A DNA stretch of 64,000 bases from Nyssa sinensis (taxonomy: Eukaryota; Streptophyta; Magnoliopsida; Cornales; Nyssaceae), in NCBI GenBank assembly GCA_008638375.1, contig CM018050.1, positions 27,161,097 to 27,225,096 on the forward strand. Direction: 5' to 3'. Every line of letters starts with the position of its first letter. Positions within the stretch are counted from its first letter, which is position 1. The position numbers were made by a program, and so were the translations under genes. Below are positions 35,101 to 44,699 of the stretch, in pieces. The notes under the pieces are model-generated. The model worked only from the letters and a program-made list of their open reading frames with translations, was not told the DNA's origin and did not search any database.

Positions 35101-35884
35101 AATCCGTGATAAAACTCAACTCTATTCATAAATAGATCTAGAACAAAAATATGTAAACCCCTAAAAACCCTAAAGAAAAGATTTACATAACTTTTGACTA
35201 TCTACTTATGACAAATGTCAACTACTGCTCTTGTAATTCCAATGCATCAAACCTATGTTTATTGCAAAATCAACCGCTAAACCATACCTGTGAAAACATC
35301 GAATGATAATCATAGAAACCAAGTGCTATAAAAAAAGATATGGAATAATAACATGTAAACAGATAGTATATAAACAAGAAATGTAAACGGGCAGTACATA
35401 AAAAAGAAATAAGAGCAGTCATCTCATGAAACAAAATATACTATACTCCCATTGAGTCTAATTCTACTCCCCCTTTTTGTCACGATGACAAAGAAGAAGA
35501 TTAAAATAAAAGAGATAGAAGATGAATGAACAATTAGACTATAAAAACATATATATATATATATATATATATAGATAAATATGGAGATAAGTATGTCCAA
35601 TAGTAAACCATGTCTAACTAAATATAGTAAAATACAATTGAGCCTCACTATAGAACCGCTCATCACTCAGCTGTAGGTGAAGGATCATCTTGATCATTCA
35701 TCCCAACATCATTAATAGCAAATGATGATGCACTTCTCATTGACATATGTTGGAATTACTGGAAAAATGTTATCTGCTAGGAGGCTAAACTGGCAACCTA
35801 ATAATCAAGGCCCTATAGATTGGTCTCCTGACGATCATTACACTCTAAAATAGGAAAAAAAGTGTCATGGTGCATGCACTGGTC

Positions 35885-36900
35885 CTAGTGCTCAATCTGT
35901 GCCATGACTAAAAAGAATAAATCCCAACGAACCCGATCATAATGGTGATCAAGATCAGCAACAGTAAGACCAAGGGCTAGAGCTGCAACTGGATCAGGAA
36001 CTGGTGGTTTAGGAATGTATGGTTGGTCTAGATCCTCAGCCAAGAAATCATCCTCTGGATGTGTAGCAGGAGGGGCAACAGCTGGGTTATGACTTTGGGA
36101 CTGTCTAGTTGTACGTCGTGAGAATGGCCCTTTTGGGAAGGACAAGAAGTCCGTTCGAAGGAGAGGAGTGTGATGTAGAACTAACAGTCCAGTCATGATA
36201 CTCCTAAAAGGAAATGCATCACGATGCGTGCCAATAATGGCTGAAGGGATGTAACAAAAAATACGAGACGGAGCATCAATCATCTCACTGGTCCCTATGG
36301 CATAACGAAAACGGGCTTGATCGGGAGGAATGGTGTTGGTATGGCTCATAGGTGCCAACACCAAATAAACAACTAGATTGAGGAACCGATAGTCCTTAGT
36401 TATCAAAGCATGATCAAGAAGAGTGCCATGTTTGTAAAACACCTATAGTCTATCTCTCTATAGAGTACCAACGATAACCTCATCCATGGCAAGGGTCAGC
36501 ACGAAGCACAGGATAATGAAGATGATCGACTCGTGAAAGTCGAAGAAGAGATGTAATGGTATTTGGGGTGATGGTGAATGAAATACCCTAAACATAAAAC
36601 CTAGGCAGATAAATCTATGAAATGGGGCTGTAAGTTCGCATAGAACCCCCAAACTAGAGGAATATCAGCGGGGCCAGAAATAGAAAGAAGTGAACCCTAA
36701 CCATGGGCAACAAACTAACGGTGAACTAAACTATCATCAAAATGGTCTATAATAACAAACCTCTCTACTAGGACAGACCTATGTCTCATAGTGGTCCATC
36801 TTTTGACAGTGAGAGGAGTATTTAGAGTGTCTACATCAATGGACCATACCACAGAGACTGGATAGGTGAAATGTGCTGGATCAGCATTGGCTTGAGCCAT
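35885..36900 (-). pseudogene. extra ORF resembling 'putative plant transposon protein' (Transposase_32-like)
   Basis: Translated blocks on the minus strand: MAQANADPAHFTYPVSVVWS and a basic RWTTMRHRS region (36900-36715), then LVWGFYANLQPHFIDL at about 36625-36670 in another frame, then an open 185-codon stretch (36442-35885) with SHTNTIPPDQARFRYAI and IMTGLLVLHHTPL, and a Pro-rich tail. The FYANL phrase, the later HTxTIPxxxARFRYAI phrase and the ITxLL phrase recall a family of unknown function found in plant retrotransposons and annotated as putative plant transposon protein. Several stops separate the blocks. It lies between RNase H and the 3' LTR, where Sireviruses can carry an extra or envelope-like ORF. 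Its role is unknown. Confidence 0.55.
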
Positions 36901-38300
36901 AATATGTGGAAGATAGGAGAAAATGAAAATCCTAAGATGGCTCTACGTCCAAGAGACTCTGTAGTATTCTCAAACTAGTCTTAGACTAAGCAAAAATAAA
37001 AAAAATGCAACAAGGACAAAAATAAGAAAAGAAAAAGAAAATAACTCACCAAAAGAAAAGATGTGACCCAATGAAGAAACTGATTAATGAAAATGATCCT
37101 TTCTTAGTGCCCAACACTTTAATTGAAAAAAAATTAAAAAAAAAAGAATGGGAAATATATGGGCGAGAGAAAATATGGAAAGAGAGAGAGAATAGAGAGC
37201 GGTGAAAGCAATTATAACAAATCCTCCTTTTATAACCGCTTGGATAACCGAAGTGTTGCCTCAAAAACTGTGTGCTCGTTCGAATGAGCCTCACTAATAA
37301 TAGCTCACAATAAATGCTTCGTTCGAACAAACAATGGTCATTCGAACAACTAGGGTAGAATCTTACTCTTTTGAAATAAAAAAGTTAGAAACAAGAAATT
37401 TTATGTATTAGCATATGACGTGCTATATCCAACAACTAATTTTCCAAGCCGAATGTATTAGGAAAAATGAGATATATTTTCAAGACGTTCACTATTCACA
37501 ATAATTCTTAAATACTCAATATGCATTCAAACTTCCCCTCATCACCCTAACTCATGAAGTAGATTATGGAATTGATTAAATTTAATCATGAGATGTGCCA
37601 ATATCAATGAGTTCACTACAGTGTTGAATGATTCAACTCACAATAAGTACAAACAACCATAATGAATAGATCTTAGTGAAATTAGACCTTATGATTCATC
37701 CCTATATCTCTTTTGAATTTTACCAAAGTCAAAATTTAAAATGAATAAATGCATTGACATTTTTTAAGGTGGCTTTCACACAACTAGGTAGGTAGCTAGA
37801 TTTCAAAGGTACACCCCTCTAAATGCTATACACACTATCCTAATGGTAGCCATTTCCTTGAACACACTAAGCAATAAACACAATTTTAATAGGTGCAAAA
37901 ATCTAGTCTAATGATTTTTCAATTCTCCCCAAGAAAATTCTTCTAGCCATGTACTTATTGAAAGTTGAACATAAGACTGATTTGATTCCTCACTTCAATA
38001 AGAACATCACAATGACTAAATATGCATGGTAAAACAATGAGTGAATGTGAGATAAAAAGAGTGAAGACAACCAAGTAGAAAAGAGTAATTTCAAAACATA
38101 AAAGCAATTAAAGATATATTGCATAGTCTCCAATACTCAGTTCCACTCAAGATAATTGAGAGTAGGATATCACATTCAAATGCACTAAAAGAGAAAATAA
38201 AAAATATTTTTGGGATTCTCTAAATAAACTATATTATCAAAAATAGCAAGAAGAAATCCCTAATCTAAGAACCAATGATCTAAGAAAAATATGAGGACAT
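36901..38300 (-). other. spacer between RNase H and the extra ORF
   Basis: No domain is recognised. In Sireviruses with an extra ORF a non-coding spacer is usual here. A purine-rich stretch (GAGAGAGAGAATAGAGAG) is at 37180-37200. Confidence 0.35.
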
Positions 38301-38334
38301 TAAGAGTGACCCAGACCCTTGGTAGAACACATAA

Positions 38335-38765
38335 CTACTCAATAGAACAAATACCTATAGATTTCCTAAGATTTTCTAGCCGAAGGCCATCTAAAGGTTT
38401 GATAAAAATATTTTCCAGTTGGTGTTCAGTAGGAACATATTGCAAAGATATGACATTATCTTCTACAAGTTCTCTAATGAAATTATGCCGAATGTCTTTA
38501 TGTTTTGTCCTAGAGTGTTGAACATGATTTTTGGAGATATTTATTGCACTCGAGTTATCACAATATACCATTAGAGTGTTAACAACAACTCCATAGTTCA
38601 GTCAACATCTGTCTCATTCGACAATAGTTGTGCACAACAACTACCTGCAGCAATATACTTAGCCTCAACTGTGGAAAGAGAAATAGAATTCTACTTCTTA
38701 CTATGCCAAGATACTAAAGAGTTCCCCAAGTAGAAGCAACCATCAGAATTACTTTTTCGGTCATC
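38335..38765 (-). pseudogene. copia RNase H, fused to integrase by deletion
   Basis: DDRKSNSDGCFYLGNSLVSW (38765-38700) and SKKQNSISLSTVEAKYIAAG are the start of the copia RNase H domain, followed by VYCDNSSAINISKN, HIR-type HSRTKHKDIRHNFIREL and QYVPTEHQLENIFIKPLDG. The first 22 codons are in the same frame as the integrase block upstream. The Glu of the TVEAEY motif reads Lys. RT, which should lie between integrase and RNase H, is absent. Confidence 0.85.
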
Positions 38766-39441
38766 AACATTTTCAGCCCAAAATCTCTTTGGTATAGACT
38801 TACCAATGAGCATGGCTCTTGCCATCTCTTGAATGACTCTATTCTTTCTTTTAACAACCCCATTGTGTTGAGGAGTTTTTGGAAGCTGAGAACTCATGTT
38901 TTATGTCGATGTAATCACAACAATCTATCACATGAGATTCTTCAAATTCAGTATCATGATCACTTTTAGCCCTAAGTGACTGTGTAACCTTTCTCACTTT
39001 GGATTCGCTGGAAAATCCTAATGATGACATTATAAACATCTATCTTTTTCTAAGAAAGTGTACAAAAGAAAATCTAGAGAAATCATTTACTATAACTAGG
39101 AAATGTCTCTTCCCACCTAAGCTTTCCATTCTAGTAGGACCTATCAAGTCCATATGAATCAGTTCCAATGGTCTTGAGGTGGCTAGAGAAGATGACTTCT
39201 TATGTAATACTCTAGTTTGCTTTTCTTGTTGGCATGTACCACATAAACATGTAGAAGTCTTTCCTAGTTTTTGTAAACCATGAAATAGGTCATTATTTGC
39301 CAACACTTTCAAATCTTTTGAGTTCAAATGACCTAATCTCTCATGCCACAAGTTGCAGCTCTCAACCTTGGCACTATTACATATGACAGTGGAATTCAGA
39401 GTTAATCCATAGCAATTGTCAATAGTTTTAATCCCTTGCAA
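38766..39441 (-). pseudogene. copia integrase
   Basis: NLWHERLGHLNSKDLKVLAN with CLCGTCQQEKQT gives the HHCC zinc finger intact. LELIHMDLIGPTRMESLGGK carries the first catalytic Asp and a SDHDTEFEESHVID block the second; frames shift near 39040 and 38890. The third acidic position, in NGVVKRKNRVIQEMARAML, is Lys where copia integrases have Glu. KSIPKRFWAENV at 38797-38766 ends abruptly at the RNase H junction. Integrase joins element DNA to the chromosome; this copy has lost the catalytic triad. Confidence 0.87.
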
Positions 39442-39699
39442 GATACATTTCCCATTAATGTAAAAAACTCTACACTCTTTTTGAAAAGTGGACTACTAGA
39501 CTCTCATCACAAAACTGACTTATACGGATCAAATTGGCTTTAAGACTGTCAACATAAAGAACATTGTCTAGTTTAGGAAACCCATCTAAACGAATTGATC
39601 CATTTCTTAACACACTAGACCTACTACCATTACCAAAGGTAACAACTCCACCATTATAATTCTCTAGGTGAGAAAATAGGGAGTTGTCAATAGTCATAT
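39442..39699 (-). pseudogene. copia protease, downstream part
   Basis: TIDNSLFSHLENYNGGVVTF and NGSRSSVLRNGSIRLDGFPK, then LDNVLYVDSLKANLIRISQF, are the part of Sirevirus protease that follows the DSGCSRHMT active site. The active-site half lies beyond the gypsy insertion at 55060-55100. The exact break is at the Met codon of that motif. Confidence 0.87.
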
Positions 39700-40368
39700 T
39701 GTCACGCCCCGAATTTCCAAACCTCGAGGAGTGAGTGAAAATGAACTAAAAGGAATTAATTAAAGGAAATTAAATGGATTTAGTTGATTACCCATTTATT
39801 TTTCCATGTTTTTCCTTTAAAAATAAAAATTTGCTAACTAGACTCACCCAAGATGGGTTTTTAATATCAATCTAGTACCTCCCTAACTAATGGTCAAAAT
39901 AGTCTCAGTCATGTTCGAGCATGGCCCCTAAGATAGCCTAAGAATAGGTCAATAATCCTACCTAAAATGGTCTAAGGAAGTGGCCAAACATGGCCTTGAA
40001 TAATGATTAAAATGTATCCCAAAAAGGTGCCAAACATGACTTGGTATAATGGCCAAAAGTGGCCAAAAAGGGGCTCCAAAAGGTGGTGTCAAACATAGGA
40101 ACGAATGGTCTGAAAATGGCCTTGGAAGGCAAGTCAGGGCATGCCATAAGCAGCAGACACGCGTGGGGCAAGGCAGTAGGCGCTCGGGCAAGGCACGGCG
40201 TGGGCATGGGGCACGTACGAGAGGCAGTCAGGTCCATAGGAGGCGCGCGCAGGCTCACGCGTGCGCGCGGGCGTGGTCTGGACTGCTGTTTGCTGTGTTA
40301 CTGTAGCAACAGACGATGGTTTGCCAGCAGGGTGGCTTTGTTCAACCTTGGTAAGTTTTTAAAATTAT

Positions 40369-40430
40369 ATACTTTGGTGGATTTATTATTTATAGAAAAT
40401 GTTACGTAAATAATAAATCCACCAAAGTAT
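40369..40430. repeat. perfect 24-bp inverted repeat (hairpin)
   Basis: Arms 40369-40392 and 40407-40430 are exact reverse complements (core ACTTTGGTGGATTTATTATT), with a 14-base loop. It lies directly left of the satellite array. It is not present in the other LTR copy. Confidence 0.9.
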
Positions 40431-40440
40431 TATTTATAGA

Positions 40441-42437
40441 AATGCACGAACTTATGGCACTCGATTCGGATAACCGGTTTGAAACTTATGTAAGTTTCTG
40501 CTCCAAAAAGGCCAATTTTTGGGTTTTGAAGGGACCAAAACACCGGATATTGGCCTAATTACCATGAAACCCCATCACACACCTCAAAAATGATAAAATA
40601 GACTTGCACGAACTTACGGCACTCGGTTCAGATCACCGGTTTGAAACTTATGCAAGTTTCTACACCAAAAGGCCCATTTTCGGGTTTTGAAGGACCAAAG
40701 CACCGGATATCGTCCTAACTACCATGAAACCCCATCACACACTTCACAAATGATAAAATAGACTTTCACGAACTTACAGCACTTGGTTTGGATCACCGGT
40801 TTGAAACTTATGTAAGTTTCTACTCCAAAAAGGCCCATTTTCGGGTTTTGAAGGACCAAAACACCGGATATCGGCCTAACTACCATGAAACCCATCACAC
40901 ACCTCAAAAATTATAAAATATACTTGAACGAACTTACGGACACTCGGTTCGGATCACCGGTTTGAAACTTATGCAAGTTTTTGCTCTAAAAAGGCCTATT
41001 TTCGAGTTTTGACAGACCAAAACACCGGATATTGGCCTAACTACCATGAAACCCCATCACACACCTCAAAAATGATAAAATAGACTTGCACGAACTTACG
41101 GCACTCGGTTCGGATCACCAATTTGAAACTTATGTAAGTTTCTGATCTAAAAGGCCCATTTTCGGGTTTTGACAGACCAAAATACCAGGATATCAGCCTA
41201 ACTACCATGAAACCCCATCACACACCTCAAAAATGATAAAATATACTTACACGAACTTAAGGCACTCGGTTCAGATCATCGATTTGAAACTTATGCAAGT
41301 TTCCGACTCCAAAAAGGCCCATTTTTGGGTTTTGACAGACCAAAACACCAGGATATTGGCCTAACTACCATGAAACTCCATCACACACCTCAGAAATGAT
41401 AAAATAGACTTGCACAAACTTACTGGCACTCGGTTTGGATCACCGGTTTGAAATTATGCAAGTTTCTGCTCTAAAAAGGCCCATTTTCAGGTTTTGATAG
41501 AGCAAAACATCGGATATCAGCCTAACTACCACAAAACCCTCATCACATACCTCAAAAATGATAAAATAGACTTACACGAACTTACAACACTCGGTTCGGA
41601 TCACCGGTTTGAAACTTATGCAAGTTTCTGCTCCAAAAAGGCCCATTTTCGGGTTTTGATGGATCAAATACATGGGAAATTGACCTAACTACCACGAAAC
41701 CCCATCACAGACCTCACAAATGATAAAATAGACTTGCACGAAATTACGACACTCGGTTCAGATCACCGATTTGAAAGCTTATGCAAGTTTTTGCTCTAAA
41801 AAGGCCCATTTTTAAGTTTTGACAGACCAAAATGCCAGATATCAGGCCTACCGACCCCTGAAACCCTATCACACACATAAAAAATGATAAAATAGACTTG
41901 TACAAACTTTACGACAAGCGGTTCGGATCACCGGTTTGAAACTTATGCAAGTTTCTGCTCCAAAAGGCCCATTTTCGGGTTTTGACGGACCTAAACACCG
42001 AATATCGGCCTAACTACCACGAAACCCCATCACACACCTCACAAATGATAAAATAGACTTACATGAACTTACGACACTCAGGTTCGGATCACCAGTTTGA
42101 AACTTATGCAAGTTTCTGCTCTAAAAAGGCCCATTTTCGGGTTTGATGGATCAAAACACCGAAAATCGACCTAACTACCACGAAACTCCATCACACACCT
42201 CAAAAATGATAAAATAGACTTGCATGAACTTACGACACTTGATTCGGATCAACGGTTTGAAACTTATGCAAGTTTTTAGCTCCGTAAAGGCGGGTTTTGG
42301 GGTTTTCACGGATGAAAATATCGGATATCTGCCTAACTATCTCGATACCCCATCACATACCTCACAAATGACAAAATAGACTACCAAAAACTTAGGGCAA
42401 TCAGTTCAGATTAGAGGTTTGCAACTTATGCTACTTT
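40441..42437. repeat. ~161-bp tandem satellite, about 12 copies
   Basis: Successive units start near 40443, 40605, 40766, 40924, 41086, 41249, 41411, 41572, 41733, 41899, 42060 and 42222, with a decayed partial unit near 42383. Shared landmarks are CGAACTTACGGCACTCGGTT, GATCACCGGTTTGAAACTTA, AAAAAGGCCCATTTTCGGGT, CACCGGATAT and CCATGAAACCCCATCACACA. Units differ by substitutions and small indels. No coding frame persists through the array. It lies inside the DNA that interrupts the LTR. Confidence 0.93.
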
Positions 42438-42844
42438 ATGTCATTTTTACTATTTATGCATGGAAAAAAAAAAACAATATAATCACTTTCATAGATATTT
42501 AATAATTGTTTTAATATATATCATTTGATCTTTATTTTAGATTGATCGGGATTATTGCGCCGGGGTCTTTAGGTCTTGTATCGGGACTGACTATTTTTAT
42601 TGGTTTTTTTTTTCATCGACATCAGTAGTTACATTTTTTGAGACAATTTTTTATTTTTGTATTTATTCTTAAATTGTACTTTTATAAATGTAACTAATTA
42701 ATTAGTATAATATATATATATATGAATGTATTTTTCTTTTTCAATAATATTCATTTCAGAATGTTTGGATTTTATTGTATATCAGGATGATTGATGCAGG
42801 TTTAAATAGGAATAAAACAAATCATGTAGGGAAAAAAAATTAAA

Positions 42845-43338
42845 CTTTAGCGACGCACAAAATGCATCACTAAAAACTAAGAAATCAATTTATAGCGACG
42901 CTTCAAATTCGTCGCTAAAGATTGGGTACAAACTATTAGCGACGTATAACAAGCGTCGCTAAAGGATACCATTTGCGACGCACACAGTGAGCGTCGCTGA
43001 AGGATACCATTTGCAATGCACAAGTGAGCGTCGCTAAAAGATACCATTAGCGATGCATACCGAGCGTCGCTAAGAGTAGCTTTTAGCGACGCACATTGTG
43101 TTCGTGTATAGTATTTGTGACGCACCATCGAAATTATTAGCGACGCACAGTGAGCGTCGCTAATAGTTACCTTTAGCGACATAAAGGGATGTGAGCGTCA
43201 CTAATACTATTAGCGACGTAAATATTTGCGAGGTTTTTAGCGACGCCCCTTTGTGCATCACAAAATCTCTTTAGCGACGCATTTGGCCACTATTAGTGAC
43301 GCACGCGTGCGTCGCTAGTAGCGCCTTTTCCTGTAGTG
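42845..43338 (-). mobile_element. CACTA-type transposon end with subterminal repeats
   Basis: The right end on the minus strand is CACTACAGGAAAAGGCGC, the terminal signature of CACTA (En/Spm) elements. Inward lie about 20 copies of a GCGTCGCTAA or TTAGCGACGC motif in both orientations, the usual transposase-binding subterminal pattern. LTR sequence resumes at 43339. A matching left terminus was not found; the satellite and hairpin to the left may be part of the element. No transposase is recognised in 42438-42844. Confidence 0.75.
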
Positions 43339-44675
43339 CGCTTCGCGGTCCTTACCCGTTGGAACGCAAGTACCAATTGTATGTCTCGTTTCACGGTTCG
43401 TCCCCGTTGGAACGCGAGTACCAATGGCCAATTTTGGGTTTTTCACCACAGGATCTATACCTTCATAATGCATAGCACCAAAGTGCTCAACACACGCCAT
43501 GTTTCCAAAGATTTACAACATGCCAACATGCCTTGATTTTTCTATGCAATTCCAATGAGGCATTTATCAAACCCATGGAGTATGCCTTAAACAATGCATT
43601 ATATATAAAGTGAACTATAACTTTTAAACCACAAAACTTTGTCTACATGAACATAGCATATAATCCAATCAATCATATATATATACACATGTTACATATT
43701 CACAACCTTACCAAATTCTCAAAGGTTACACAAGTACAAAAAGTACCAATACATTGAGTAAATCATAACTTTCAAATTACAAAACTTTGTCTACATGAAC
43801 ATAAGCTAAAATGCAATGAATTATACATATAGTCACATTATATGTTCATCATTTCACCAAATTCCCAAAGAACACAGAAATACATAAGGCACCGACCCTA
43901 GGTTTTCAAAGTAACTATATGCTAGGTGGTTTTCTAACAACAAGCATGTAAGTCATACAAATAACTTATAAAAATACTACTAAACTTAACCATATTCTTT
44001 ACTTAGCAAAATATCATACCTAGACGGGTTTTTCTCAACCCTAGGGAGTTGTGCTTGCTGTGCAGCCGAACCAATCGATAAAAATGTAGCCCTTGAGGTG
44101 GGGAACAACTTCGTAGAAGGAAGTCTTGTGAAATTCTAAGGCTAGATATGAGTTTTAGAAAGTGGAAAGTTGGAAAACCTAGATTTTTCTCACCTTTTTT
44201 CTCCAAGCACGACCTGCTGTATATTATCCAGCATTTTTTGATAATTCTAACTCTCAAGAGCTGTATTTATACTAAAGGGGCTAAGAGGTAAAAAGACCCT
44301 TTTGCCCTTAATGAGTCGCGGGGCCCCGTTACACTACAACCCATCTCGAAACGCCTCAATTTGATATTCTACTTTAACCAAAGTTCTTAAAATTATTTGA
44401 AATGATATTTTCCTGAAAAATTTATTTTTTCTTGTTGGCGGGTGCGGTCGAGTCCACCCTGGATGGCCTTTTTTGGTCCATTTTTCAAACTATCTCCGAT
44501 TAGGCTCAAATTATCATAGGAGGTGTATTTTAACATTATAAACATATTTCCCTTCTATGGAATACTTAAATTATATATAAATAATGCATGTATAGTGCCC
44601 TACTGGCAAATAATGCATGAATAGTGCCCTACCAGTAAAAATAAAAAATTTATCCTAATGTTTCAGATCCTTACA

Positions 44676-44690
44676 TCCTTCCCCCCTTAA
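44676..44690 (-). other. polypurine tract of the chromovirus
   Basis: Minus strand TTAAGGGGGGAAGGA directly followed by the LTR start TGTAAGGATC. Confidence 0.85.
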
Positions 44691-44699
44691 ATAAATTTT

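Larger units (their letters stand above)
39700..44675 (-). repeat. 3' LTR of the chromovirus, enlarged by foreign DNA
   Basis: Its outer part (39700-40310) matches 52212-52790, and its inner part (43339-44675) matches 53640-55054. The ~3.0 kb between is not LTR sequence: it holds a hairpin, a satellite array and a CACTA-like end, and replaces about 850 bases of LTR. Confidence 0.85.

Noticed and set aside
35885..36442. 185-codon frame as a host gene.
   Set aside because: Position between RNase H and the 3' LTR of a Sirevirus-like element, and phrases shared with a retrotransposon-associated family, fit element cargo better.
40059..40409. 116-codon and 85-codon open frames in a GC-rich stretch.
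   Set aside because: They lie in the chromovirus LTR, overlap each other in different frames, and have low-complexity Arg/Gly/Ala content with no domain.
40441..42437. Regular repeats could suggest a CRISPR-like array.
   Set aside because: Units are contiguous ~161-bp tandem copies with no spacers, in a plant nuclear context.
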